Shown here piece after piece: positions 8,195 to 16,507 of a stretch of 64,000 bases of DNA; the first letter of the stretch is position 1, and every line of letters begins with the position of its first letter. Position numbers and translations under genes: made by a program. The DNA is taken from the NCBI RefSeq assembly GCF_003818135.1, contig NZ_RPOH01000030.1, positions 62,001-126,000 of the forward strand, given 5' to 3'. The stretch is from Buttiauxella warmboldiae. Its GTDB lineage: Bacteria > Pseudomonadota > Gammaproteobacteria > Enterobacterales > Enterobacteriaceae. Under the pieces are notes generated by a model, which saw only the letters and a program-made list of their open reading frames with translations, searched no databases and was not told where the DNA came from.

Positions 8195-8530
8195 GTGAAT
8201 GACGGATCGGTAATGGGTAATGAAGCCGGGAATACCGGGGAAATGCAATTCACGGAACAAGTGTTGGCGTTTATCAATACGCTGCTGAAGAACAGAAGCA
8301 TCACGCCGAATGCGGTGCAGGAAAAAATGCTGAGATCCCATGTTCGTGCTATGGCCCATCGATCGCTGACAGGTGAATCGTTGCCAGACGTTGAAGAGAG
8401 TTTGTTTGAGGAGATCTCTGCTGACTCGCTGGCGATGGCGAAAGAAGTGGTGGAACAGTTTGGCAATTTACCGGTTGAAGAAGCCTGGTTGCTGTCAGTG
8501 CATTTCGAAGTGGCGAAAGACAATCTTTGA
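8195..8530 (+). CDS. Stand-alone PRD-domain protein (EF_0829-like)
   Basis: 111 residues: essentially one PTS regulation domain without a DNA- or RNA-binding domain. Candidate phosphorylatable histidines are H49 and H55 (R-S-H-V-R-A-M-A-H-R) and H103 (L-S-V-H-F-E). From memory, small PRD proteins of this kind mark a rare conserved cluster first noted in Enterococcus faecalis and Aeromonas. It starts with GTG at 8195 behind GAGAGG; an ATG at 8213 is possible. It may sense PTS phosphorylation state or act as a subunit of the transporter encoded downstream. Function not established. Confidence 0.75.
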   Translation: MNDGSVMGNEAGNTGEMQFTEQVLAFINTLLKNRSITPNAVQEKMLRSHVRAMAHRSLTGESLPDVEESLFEEISADSLAMAKEVVEQFGNLPVEEAWLLSVHFEVAKDNL

Positions 8531-8547
8531 GCAATAAGGAGAAGCAC

Positions 8548-8910
8548 ATGGAGCAAATTACCGTAGTGATTGGCGATCGTCTGGGTAAAGGCCAGAAAGT
8601 GGCCGCAGGAGTTGAAAAAGCAGGTGGCCGTGCCGTGGTGATTCCTGGTGTTGCTGCGGATATGAAACTGGGCGACGTCATGAAAGCAGAAAATGCCGCC
8701 TTCGGTATCTCCTTCTGCGGCAGCGGCGGTGCTGGTGCAATCACTGCACAGACTAAACATGGCTACAAAGCGAAGTACGGTATGCGTTCAGTGGATGAAG
8801 GAGTGACGGCAATCAACGAAGGCAATAATGTGCTGGGTTTCGGTTTTATGGATAAAGAAGAACTGGGCGAACGCCTGGTGCAGGCCTGGGCCAGGAAGTA
8901 CGGCAAGTGA
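8548..8910 (+). CDS. Glycine-rich SFCGS-family protein
   Basis: 120 residues, soluble. The name-giving motif S-F-C-G-S-G-G-A-G-A is at residues 55-64 with Cys57 at the start of a glycine loop. The N-terminal V-V-I-G-D-R-L-G-K-G-Q-K-V looks like the first strand and helix of a small alpha/beta domain. Start ATG 8548 with AAGGAG six bases upstream. A single Cys at the head of a loop in a small alpha/beta protein beside membrane proteins is reminiscent of PTS EIIB domains; this is inference, not homology shown here. No experimental function known to me. Confidence 0.8.
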   Translation: MEQITVVIGDRLGKGQKVAAGVEKAGGRAVVIPGVAADMKLGDVMKAENAAFGISFCGSGGAGAITAQTKHGYKAKYGMRSVDEGVTAINEGNNVLGFGFMDKEELGERLVQAWARKYGK

Positions 8911-9209
8911 ATATGAAAGAACACTTTTCCGAAACAGTGAGAGTGAAGGGACGAGGCGATACCAAAGCTAAAGCCTTTGCTGACGCCCTGAACCATGTTC
9001 AGAGTTCGGTGCTGAAATCGTCTCCCCACATTTTACTGCGCATTGAACCACAGGATGTGCAGGTTGTTCAGGCGTGGGTGCAGGTCAAGAAAGAGGCGTT
9101 TTTGTTCTTCTTCCTGAAGCGTGAAAAACAAATGTTCAGCGTCGAGCTGGATGTTGCAGTCAATGTTACGGCAATCAACATGAACAAAGTCGATTTCATT
9201 CCCCAATAA
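8907..9209 (+). CDS. DUF4312 family protein
   Basis: 100 residues, soluble, with mixed charged and hydrophobic segments (...KKEAFLFFFLKREKQ... near residue 70). Member of the small family that always travels with SFCGS, DUF4311 and DUF4310 genes. The GTG at 8907 overlaps the previous stop and has AGGAAG eight bases upstream; the ATG at 8913 is an alternative. Probably a cytoplasmic partner of the membrane proteins that follow. Function unknown. Confidence 0.75.
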   Translation: MNMKEHFSETVRVKGRGDTKAKAFADALNHVQSSVLKSSPHILLRIEPQDVQVVQAWVQVKKEAFLFFFLKREKQMFSVELDVAVNVTAINMNKVDFIPQ

Positions 9210-9232
9210 AATCACACAGCAAGGACAGACAT

Positions 9233-10009
9233 ATGTTCTTAATTATATTAATAAAATCGCTAATCATCGGCGGTCTGGTGGGTGTTGGAGTTGGTGCCGG
9301 GGCTGCTCGTATGTTTCATGCGCCGACGACTCAGGGGATGGGCGCTTTCCGTACTCTCGGTGAACTTAACTCCTGCGAAGGCGATCCGGCTTCACACTTC
9401 TCATTTGGATTAGGTTTCTTCTTCAACGCCTGGGCTTCCTCTGTTGCAGCAGGTGCGTTCACCCAGGACGTTGACCATCGCATTATCCCAAACTGGGGGG
9501 CGGCTGCCTTGATGGTGAAAAACCGTAACGTTGCCGACACCTTGCATGACCCGAAAAAGATGGCCATCGCCTGCGGCATCATCGGCATGATTGTGGTGGC
9601 CTTCCTGAACACCACGGCTTCCGCCGTTCCCGCAGCATTGCAGGTGACTGCCGTAAAAGTTCTGGTTCCTGCGGCTAACCTGCTGGTTAACACCGTGATG
9701 CCAGTTATTTTCTGGCTGGCGGCAATTGATGCTGGTAAGAAATCGGGATTCTGGGCGACGATTTTCGGTGGCTGTGCACAACTGATTATGGGCAATGCCG
9801 TACCAGGCCTGGTGCTCGGTATCCTGATTGGTAAAGGTGTGGAAGAGAGCGGCTGGAACCACGTCACCAAAGTCATGATGGTCGCGATTATTGCGCTGTT
9901 TGTCCTGAGTGGCTTTTTCCGTGGCTTCGATATCAAGATGATCGAATCTTTCCATCTGACCGTGCCGAACTGGTTAGATCTGATTCATAACTCGCTGAGT
10001 GGAAAATAA
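9233..10009 (+). CDS. DUF4311 family membrane protein
   Basis: 258 residues with about six or seven hydrophobic segments and many glycines (G-G-L-V-G-V-G-V-G-A-G-A-A near the N-terminus). AAGGA precedes the ATG. Together with the next gene it makes a two-protein membrane module of unknown mechanism, here proposed as the translocation path of a sugar-acid transporter. The next gene starts 11 bases after its stop. Confidence 0.78.
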   Translation: MFLIILIKSLIIGGLVGVGVGAGAARMFHAPTTQGMGAFRTLGELNSCEGDPASHFSFGLGFFFNAWASSVAAGAFTQDVDHRIIPNWGAAALMVKNRNVADTLHDPKKMAIACGIIGMIVVAFLNTTASAVPAALQVTAVKVLVPAANLLVNTVMPVIFWLAAIDAGKKSGFWATIFGGCAQLIMGNAVPGLVLGILIGKGVEESGWNHVTKVMMVAIIALFVLSGFFRGFDIKMIESFHLTVPNWLDLIHNSLSGK

Positions 10010-10020
10010 GGAAGCCTGTG

Positions 10021-10662
10021 ATGGAAGAGAATAAAGGTTTCTGGTACGCCGACTGGTCTTTCCCGATTTTTGTTGGCCTGCTTTCTTCCGGCGTGTTCGC
10101 CGGAACACACATGTATTACCTGTACGGCATCGGGGCTTTCAACGAAGTAGCGTTTGTCTCCATGCTACGTGCCGGGATGGATACCGGGGTATATGGTGCG
10201 GTTGCGGCATTTGGCGCCAGTTTCCTGTTTGCCCGCATCATCGAAGGCTCGTTGGTCGGGATTCTGGATATCGGTGGCGCGATTCAAACCGGTGTCGGGC
10301 TGGGCGTTCCTGCATTGTTGCTTGGCGCAGGCATAATCTTCCCGGTGGCAAACTTCACCGCTTCTCTGGTGACGGGATTAATGATTGGCCTGGCGATTGG
10401 CTACGTGATCATTCTTGCGCGTAAGTTCACTATCAACCAGAGCGATTCAACCTACGGCGCTGATGTGATGATGGGGGCGGGTAACGCTTCTGGCCGCTTC
10501 CTTGGCCCCTTGATCATCCTGAGCGCGATGACCGCATCGATTCCAATTGGTATCGGCTCGCTGATTGGTTCACTGCTGTTTTACCTGTGGAGCAAACCGA
10601 TTACCGGTGGTGCCATTCTTGGTGCGATGATCTTTGGAGCATTCTTCCCGATTGCTTTGTAG
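10021..10662 (+). CDS. DUF4310 family membrane protein
   Basis: 213 residues, about six hydrophobic segments. Start ATG 10021 with AAGGAAG overlapping the previous stop codon; a GTG at 10018 is possible. Like DUF4311 it is found only in this kind of cluster as far as I know. The gene order SFCGS - DUF4312 - DUF4311 - DUF4310 followed by catabolic enzymes suggests a transporter made of two soluble and two membrane proteins. Confidence 0.78.
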   Translation: MEENKGFWYADWSFPIFVGLLSSGVFAGTHMYYLYGIGAFNEVAFVSMLRAGMDTGVYGAVAAFGASFLFARIIEGSLVGILDIGGAIQTGVGLGVPALLLGAGIIFPVANFTASLVTGLMIGLAIGYVIILARKFTINQSDSTYGADVMMGAGNASGRFLGPLIILSAMTASIPIGIGSLIGSLLFYLWSKPITGGAILGAMIFGAFFPIAL

Positions 10663-10709
10663 CTCTTTTGGGCGGATGGAGCATTCCATCCGCCAGTCAG
10701 GAGAAAACC

Positions 10710-11843
10710 ATGTACGACTTAATCCTGCGCAACGCCCGCCTGGTGGACGATACCGTTATCGACATCGCGCTCAAGGACGGCAAAATTGCGGCACTGGGCG
10801 AAGTAACGGGCGAAACCCGCGCACAACGCCAGCTTAACGGTGAGTATTACGTCAGCGCTGGTTGGATTGATTCCCACGTTCACTGCTACCCAAAATCCCC
10901 GATTTATCACGATGAACCCGACAGTATCGGTATTCATACGGGCGTGACGACGGTGGTGGATGCCGGAAGCACCGGTGCGGATGATATTGACGAGTTTTAC
11001 GCGTTGACTCGCAGTGCGCAGACCGATGTTTATGCGTTGCTCAATATCTCCAGAGTGGGGTTGATTACGCAAAATGAACTGTCAGATATGGCGAATATCG
11101 ACAAAGTTGCGGCGCGTGATGCGGTCAAGCGCTACCCAGATTTTATCGTCGGTATTAAAGCACGTATGAGCAGCAGCGTAGTGGGGGCCAATGGCATCAA
11201 ACCGTTGGCCTATGCCAAAGCAATCCAGCGTGAAAACGGTGACCTGCCGCTGATGGTGCACATTGGCAATAACCCGCCAGACCTTGATGAAATCGCCGAT
11301 TTACTGAGCAGTGGCGATATCATTACCCACTGTTACAACGGCAAACCGAACCGCATTCTGACCCCAGCGGGTGAGCTCCGCGCCTCCATTGTCAGCGCCA
11401 TACAACGTGGTGTGCGCCTTGATGTCGGCCACGGTACTGCCAGCTTCAGCTTTGAAGTGGCGAAAATCGCCATCGGTAAAGGGATTCTGCCGCACACTAT
11501 CAGCTCCGATATTTATTGCCGCAACCGCATTAACGGCCCGGTACACAGCCTCGGCGTGGTGATGTCTAAATTCCTCTCTCTCGGTATGTCTCTGCCGCAG
11601 GTGATTGATTGTGTGACCATACATGCCGCCGATGGCCTGCGCCTGGCAAACAAAGGACGTTTGTCAGTTGGGCTTGATGGCGACCTGACGATTTTCGCCA
11701 AACGCCGCCGGCTGACGGTATTTACCGACTCCGAAAATCAGACACTCCAGGGTGAACAACAGCTGGTGGCACTTGCTGCAGTCCGCGCCGGGAAGTGGTT
11801 TTTGACCGAAAAAGGGAAAGAAGAACATGCCTTCGATTTATGA
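10710..11843 (+). CDS. Amidohydrolase/deacetylase-family metallohydrolase (EF_0837-like)
   Basis: 377 residues. TIM-barrel amidohydrolase: metal motif D-S-H-V-H near residues 55-59, a likely carboxylated bridging Lys in G-I-K-A-R-M-S near 151, further ligands in H-I-G-N, H-C-Y-N-G and the catalytic Asp in S-S-D. Start ATG 10710 with CAGGAG upstream; the frame extends back to 10587 inside DUF4310 but lacks a ribosome site there. Related enzymes remove acyl groups from hydroxy or amino acids. Here it likely deacylates or opens an amide of the imported sugar acid. The end overlaps the next gene by 17 bases. Confidence 0.85.
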   Translation: MYDLILRNARLVDDTVIDIALKDGKIAALGEVTGETRAQRQLNGEYYVSAGWIDSHVHCYPKSPIYHDEPDSIGIHTGVTTVVDAGSTGADDIDEFYALTRSAQTDVYALLNISRVGLITQNELSDMANIDKVAARDAVKRYPDFIVGIKARMSSSVVGANGIKPLAYAKAIQRENGDLPLMVHIGNNPPDLDEIADLLSSGDIITHCYNGKPNRILTPAGELRASIVSAIQRGVRLDVGHGTASFSFEVAKIAIGKGILPHTISSDIYCRNRINGPVHSLGVVMSKFLSLGMSLPQVIDCVTIHAADGLRLANKGRLSVGLDGDLTIFAKRRRLTVFTDSENQTLQGEQQLVALAAVRAGKWFLTEKGKEEHAFDL

Positions 11844-12945
11844 AAAATACAATTTAAAACAAGTCATTAATGCATCAGGCCGTATGACCGCACTCGGTGT
11901 TTCTACCCCGCGTCCGGAAGTAGTGGACGCCGTAATGAACGGCATGAATCACTATTTTGAAATGAAAGAGCTGGTGAACAAAACCGGGGAATACATCGCA
12001 AAACTGCTGGATGTGGAAGCGGCGACGGTAGTGTCCTGCGCTTCTGCCGGTATTGCGCAATCGGTGGCGGCGGTGCTGGTGAAAGACAACGCGTGGCTAA
12101 TTGAAAACCTGCATAACACCCCGCTTGAGAATAACGAAATCGTGTTGCCAAAAGGCCACAACGTGAACTTCGGCGCGCCGGTGGGCAGCATGGTGTATCT
12201 CGGCGGCGGCAAAGTGATTGAAGCCGGTTACGCCAACGAATGTTCTGCCGATCAACTGGCTGCGGCGATTTCCCCGCGCACGGCGGCCATTCTGTATATC
12301 AAATCTCACCACTGCGTGCAGAAAAGCATGCTTAGCGTTGAGCAGGCGGCGGTCGTGGCCCGCAAGCATAACCTGCCATTAATTGTTGATGCTGCGGCCG
12401 AAGAAGATTTGCAGTGTTACTACCGCGCCGGTGCGGATCTGGTGATTTACAGCGGCGCAAAAGCGATTGAAGGGCCAACCAGCGGTCTGGTGATCGGCAA
12501 AGCGCAGTATATCGAGTGGGTGAAACTGCAAACCGGCGGCATTGGACGCGCCATGAAAGTCGGTAAAGAAGGCATTCTTGGCCTGACCTGTGCCATCGAA
12601 CATTATCTGAGTGCGGAAAAAGAGAGCGGTGCGCAGATGGTGGAAAAAATGACACCGTTTATCGCTAACCTCAACACGCTCGAGGGCATCAGCGCCCGCG
12701 TGGTGTGGGATGCAGCCGGACGCGATATCGCGCGCACTGAAATTAAGTTCGATGAAGCGGCGATTGGCGTCAGCACCGTCGAGTTGGTGAGCGCGCTGAA
12801 ACAGGGCGAATATGCGATTTTCTTCCGTGGCTACAAAGCCAACGAAGGGATTATCGAAGCCGACGTGCGCAGCGTCAGCCCGCAGCAGCTAGAGATTATT
12901 TATCACAGCATTAAGGCATTGGTCAGCAAGGAGAAACAGGCATGA
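11827..12945 (+). CDS. DgaE-like PLP-dependent ammonia-lyase
   Basis: 372 residues, SelA-related fold-type I PLP enzyme. The PLP lysine is probably K212 in Y-S-G-A-K-A-I-E-G-P. The characterised relative, Salmonella DgaE, removes ammonia from D-glucosaminate-6-phosphate to give 2-keto-3-deoxygluconate-6-phosphate. It overlaps the amidohydrolase by 17 bases and the aldolase by 4 (ATGA), so the three enzymes are coupled. The exact substrate is not known; a 6-phospho amino-sugar acid is the likely class. Confidence 0.85.
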   Translation: MPSIYEKYNLKQVINASGRMTALGVSTPRPEVVDAVMNGMNHYFEMKELVNKTGEYIAKLLDVEAATVVSCASAGIAQSVAAVLVKDNAWLIENLHNTPLENNEIVLPKGHNVNFGAPVGSMVYLGGGKVIEAGYANECSADQLAAAISPRTAAILYIKSHHCVQKSMLSVEQAAVVARKHNLPLIVDAAAEEDLQCYYRAGADLVIYSGAKAIEGPTSGLVIGKAQYIEWVKLQTGGIGRAMKVGKEGILGLTCAIEHYLSAEKESGAQMVEKMTPFIANLNTLEGISARVVWDAAGRDIARTEIKFDEAAIGVSTVELVSALKQGEYAIFFRGYKANEGIIEADVRSVSPQQLEIIYHSIKALVSKEKQA

Positions 12946-13682
12946 AATTGACCCCGAATTTTTATCGTGACCGTGTTTGCCTGAACGTGCTGGCTGGTTC
13001 GAAAGAGAATGCGAAAGCCATTTATGACGCTGCCGAAGGGCATGTGCTGGTCGGAGTGCTTTCCAGAAACTACCCGGATGTTGCCAGTGCTGTCGCTGAT
13101 ATGCGCGAATATGCGTCGTTGATCGACAATGCGCTTTCTGTTGGGCTGGGCGCAGGCGACCCGAACCAGTCGGCAATGGTCAGTGAAATCTCCCGCCAGG
13201 TACAGCCGCAGCATGTAAACCAGGTATTTACCGGCGTGGGAACCAGCCGTGCGCTGCTTGGGCAAAATGAAAGTGTGGTTAACGGCCTGGTTTCCCCAAC
13301 TGGCACGGTCGGCATGGTGAAAATTTCCACCGGCCCGTTGAGTTCCGGCGCGCCAGATGGAGTCGTACCTGTCGAAACAGCCATTAATCTGCTGAAAGAT
13401 ATGGGCGGTAGCTCAATCAAATACTTCCCGATGGGCGGTCTGCAATGCCGTGAGGAGTATCAGGCGGTAGCCAAAGCCTGTGCGCAGCATGATTTCTGGC
13501 TGGAGCCAACCGGGGGTATCGACCTTGAGAATTACGAAGAGATCCTGAAGATCGCGCTGGATGCGGGAGTGAGTAAAGTTATTCCGCATATTTACAGCTC
13601 GATCATTGATAAAGCGAGCGGCAATACGCGTCCGCAAGATGTGCGCACTTTGCTGGAAATAACGAAGAACCTGGTCGGGTAA
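12942..13682 (+). CDS. DgaF/DagF-like 2-dehydro-3-deoxy-phosphogluconate aldolase
   Basis: 246 residues. KDPG-aldolase-like TIM-barrel with the Schiff-base lysine expected in S-S-I-K-Y-F-P-M-G-G near residue 160. Expected reaction: 2-keto-3-deoxy-6-phosphogluconate to pyruvate and glyceraldehyde-3-phosphate. Last enzyme gene of the operon. A 249-base gap then leads to the regulator. Confidence 0.85.
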   Translation: MKLTPNFYRDRVCLNVLAGSKENAKAIYDAAEGHVLVGVLSRNYPDVASAVADMREYASLIDNALSVGLGAGDPNQSAMVSEISRQVQPQHVNQVFTGVGTSRALLGQNESVVNGLVSPTGTVGMVKISTGPLSSGAPDGVVPVETAINLLKDMGGSSIKYFPMGGLQCREEYQAVAKACAQHDFWLEPTGGIDLENYEEILKIALDAGVSKVIPHIYSSIIDKASGNTRPQDVRTLLEITKNLVG

Positions 13683-13931
13683 AACTACGCTCATCCCGGC
13701 TCTCTTCCTGAAAAGGAGAAAGCTGGGTGAACCATCAGCAGGGAGAGAGGGCAGGCTGGGGTCGACTAATTTTAATAACAATCAGGAGGTTCAGTACCTG
13801 CTGCAGGTTATCTGGTTATCGCTTCACTTACTGTTCACAGGGAATCAGCCGCAAAAGATTCTGGTATCTGCTAAAGATAAAGAGTTGTTGTAATGGACGC
13901 CTGCGCGCCCGTTTAATCAAAGGAAACGGCA
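13683..13931 (+). promoter_or_regulatory. Leader region before the PRD regulator
   Basis: 249 bases without a convincing gene. An imperfect stem, CCCGGCT (about 13694-13700) against AGCTGGG (about 13721-13727), follows the aldolase stop and may be a weak terminator or an RNA target. AAAGGAAAC just before 13932 is the ribosome site of the regulator. A possible 80-codon frame from 13727 has no family-like features and is not called. Confidence 0.3.
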
Positions 13932-15842
13932 GTGAGATTTCCAAACCAACGTCTGGCCCAGCTTTTTGACATGTTGCAAAACGAGGCGCTGCCCCAGGAT
14001 GAACTGGCGCGGCGTTTATCTGTTTCTACCCGAACGGTACGTACCGACATCACGGCTTTAAATGTGTTGATGATCGGGCATGGCGCACAATTTGTACTTA
14101 ATCGTGGTACGGGTTATCAACTTAATATTGTCGATTCTGTACGTTACCAGTCTCTTCTGGAGCAACCCTCACACCAGCTACGCATACCGCGTACTCCCCC
14201 GGAACGCGTACACTATTTGATGGTGTGTTTTCTGACTTCGGCATTCTCTTTAAAACTCGAAGATCTGGCTGAAGAGTGGTTTGTCAGCCGGGCCACTTTG
14301 CAAAGCGACATGGCAGAGGTGCGCGACTGGCTGGCGCACTACCACCTGACAATTGAAACGCGCCCGCGTCACGGCATGAAATTATTCGGCAGTGAGATGT
14401 CGGTTCGCGCCTGTCTGACCGATCTGCTCTGGAAACTGATGCAGGAAGAAGGTGAAAACCCGCAGCTGACAGAAGAAGTACTTAACGCCGGCGTGCCGGA
14501 ACAACTGGCGGCAGAACTGCATAACTGTTTTGTCCGTTGCCGCATTCGTCTGACTGATGAGGGTGAACAGTTTATCCGTTTATATTGCTCTGTTGCGGTG
14601 CGGAGGATTAGCGAAGGTTATCCGTTGCCGGAATTTAGCGCTGGCGATGTTGATGAAGCGGTATGTGAAGCCGCGCGGCAAATTACGCTGCTGCTACAGA
14701 CGCTGGCTGGTAAACCGCTTACTGAGGCGGAAGAGCAGTGGTTGCAGGTTCATATTGCCTCGCGTCAGGTGCAAGAGGTGGCAGCCAGTGCGATTAGTGC
14801 CGATGACGACGAAGCGCTGGTGAACTACATCCTTGGCTTTATCAATAGTAACTATAACTACAACTTGTTGACGGATAAGCAGTTGTACGCGGATTTACTT
14901 ACGCATATCAAAACGATGATCACCCGTGTGCGCTACCAGATAAACATTCCCAACCCGCTACTTAGCAATATCAAACAGCACTACCCGATGGCCTATGACA
15001 TGACGCTGGCGGCGGTGTCGAGCTGGGGAAAGTACACGCCTTATGTTATCAGCGAAAATGAAATTGGTTTTCTGGTGCTGCATATTGGCGTCGGACTTGA
15101 ACGGCACTACAACATTGGTTATCAGCGCCATCCGCGCGTGCTGCTGGTTTGTGATACCGGTAATTCCACGGTACGCATGATTCAGGCGATGCTGCTGCGT
15201 AAATATCCACAGATTGAAGTCACGCGTATCATCTCGCTACGTGACTATGAACAGCTTGAAAATATTGAAGAAGATTTTGTTATTTCCACGGTGCGATTGA
15301 CGGATAAAGCCAAACCCACCGTGGTGGTGGCTCCATTCCCGACCGAGTATCAATTCGAACAGCTCGGCAAGCTGGTGCTGGTGGATCGTACGCGTCCGTA
15401 CATGCTGGAAAAATTTTTTGATGCCAACCACTTCCGCATAATTGATAAGCCCATCACCCAGCAGGCGTTATTCAGCGCTTTGTGTCAGCAGCTTGAGCAG
15501 GAAGGTTATGTCGGGGCTGATTTCTATCCGTCGGTGGTGGAACGTGAGGCCATTGTCAGCACCGTGCTAGGGGAGGGGATTGCGCTACCTCACTCGTTAG
15601 GGCTGATGGCGAATAAAACCGTGGTGTATACCGTGCTGGCGCCCCAGGGCATCAGTTGGGGTGATGAAACGGCGTACGTTATCTTCCTGCTGGCGATCGG
15701 CAAAAGTGAGTACGAAGAGGCGATGGCGATTTACGATCTGTTTGTCACTTTTCTGCGCGAAAGGGCGATGCCGCGTTTACGGGATAGCCGTAATTTTGAT
15801 GAATTTAAAGCGGTGGCAATGGATTGTTTGAGTCGGTTTTAA
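13932..15842 (+). CDS. Transcriptional regulator with HTH, two PRDs, EIIB and EIIA domains
   Basis: 636 residues. Order: DeoR-like HTH (about 4-60), second Mga-like HTH (about 92-150), PRD1 (about 185-285), PRD2 (about 292-398), EIIB with C407 in V-C-D-T-G-N-S-T, EIIA with H554 in G-E-G-I-A-L-P-H-S. This is the MtlR/LicR architecture of PTS-controlled activators. PRD1 keeps H274 but has Ser-Val where the other His is expected; PRD2 keeps H325 and H384. GTG start with AAAGGAAA upstream. Likely activates the 8195-13682 operon when unphosphorylated at some sites; this is inference from the architecture. Confidence 0.88.
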   Translation: MRFPNQRLAQLFDMLQNEALPQDELARRLSVSTRTVRTDITALNVLMIGHGAQFVLNRGTGYQLNIVDSVRYQSLLEQPSHQLRIPRTPPERVHYLMVCFLTSAFSLKLEDLAEEWFVSRATLQSDMAEVRDWLAHYHLTIETRPRHGMKLFGSEMSVRACLTDLLWKLMQEEGENPQLTEEVLNAGVPEQLAAELHNCFVRCRIRLTDEGEQFIRLYCSVAVRRISEGYPLPEFSAGDVDEAVCEAARQITLLLQTLAGKPLTEAEEQWLQVHIASRQVQEVAASAISADDDEALVNYILGFINSNYNYNLLTDKQLYADLLTHIKTMITRVRYQINIPNPLLSNIKQHYPMAYDMTLAAVSSWGKYTPYVISENEIGFLVLHIGVGLERHYNIGYQRHPRVLLVCDTGNSTVRMIQAMLLRKYPQIEVTRIISLRDYEQLENIEEDFVISTVRLTDKAKPTVVVAPFPTEYQFEQLGKLVLVDRTRPYMLEKFFDANHFRIIDKPITQQALFSALCQQLEQEGYVGADFYPSVVEREAIVSTVLGEGIALPHSLGLMANKTVVYTVLAPQGISWGDETAYVIFLLAIGKSEYEEAMAIYDLFVTFLRERAMPRLRDSRNFDEFKAVAMDCLSRF

Positions 15843-15853
15843 GGGGAACGTTA

Positions 15854-15920
15854 TGGTGGATGACGCTTCGCTTATCGACCCTACAGACATTAACGGGCGG
15901 ATAAGCAGCGTCATCCGCGC
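15854..15920. repeat. REP/BIME element
   Basis: GGTGGATGACGCTTCGCTTA at about 15855-15874 and, inverted, GGGCGGATAAGC...AGCGTCATCCGC at about 15895-15919. Two REP units in opposite orientation in the 80-base gap between convergent genes, a standard position. It can act as a bidirectional transcription and decay barrier. Confidence 0.75.
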
Positions 15921-15922
15921 GG

Positions 15923-16498
15923 TTACTTCAGAAGAGTAAACGCGGTGGTCACATGCTTCACGCCACTGACCCGGCTGGCAATATCTGCCGCGGCTTTGGC
16001 TTCTCTGTCAGTCAGTAAACCTAACAGGAACACTTCGCCATTTTCGGTCGTGACTTTCACATTCGTCGATTTCACCCGATCGCTTGTCAACAACTGCGAA
16101 CGTACTTTGGTCGTTATCCAGGTGTCATTTGATGCCGTACCCAGGCCAATTGGTGCCATATTACGGATTTCGTTGTACACCTCGGTGGTGCCCTCAACGC
16201 CCAATGCAATTTGTTTGGCACGGGATGCAAGTTCGCTATCAGGCGACTGGCCCACCAGCAGCACTTTGCCCTGATAGGCGCTGACGTTAATACGCGCCTC
16301 TTTCTTGAGCTGTGCGTCTTTGTTCAGTGCGCTATTGATGCGCAACTCCAGCGTACTATCATCAACCTGCGTACCCACTGAGCGTGGATCCGTTGCCGTT
16401 TTAGTGGCAACTGCTGCGGTACCCACGACCGCCGCCGCAACACAACCTTGTAGCAGCAACGCGGTAATAAGGACTGCAAGTGGCTTATATGCCTTCAT
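15923..16498 (-). CDS. dolP: Outer-membrane lipoprotein DolP (YraP), two BON domains
   Basis: 191 residues. Lipobox L-L-L-Q-G-C with Cys19. Two BON domains follow (about 47-115 and 125-190). DolP supports outer-membrane integrity and BAM function, localises to the division site in E. coli and is in the sigma-E regulon there. It lies 9 bases downstream of diaA in the conserved yraN-diaA-dolP order. The signal sequence and length match the family. Confidence 0.95.
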   Translation of the reverse strand: MKAYKPLAVLITALLLQGCVAAAVVGTAAVATKTATDPRSVGTQVDDSTLELRINSALNKDAQLKKEARINVSAYQGKVLLVGQSPDSELASRAKQIALGVEGTTEVYNEIRNMAPIGLGTASNDTWITTKVRSQLLTSDRVKSTNVKVTTENGEVFLLGLLTDREAKAAADIASRVSGVKHVTTAFTLLK

Positions 16499-16507
16499 CT
16501 GTGCTCC

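Noticed and set aside
13727-13969. 80-codon frame before the PRD regulator
   Set aside because: Basic, Cys/Arg-rich, no family features and it overlaps the regulator start.
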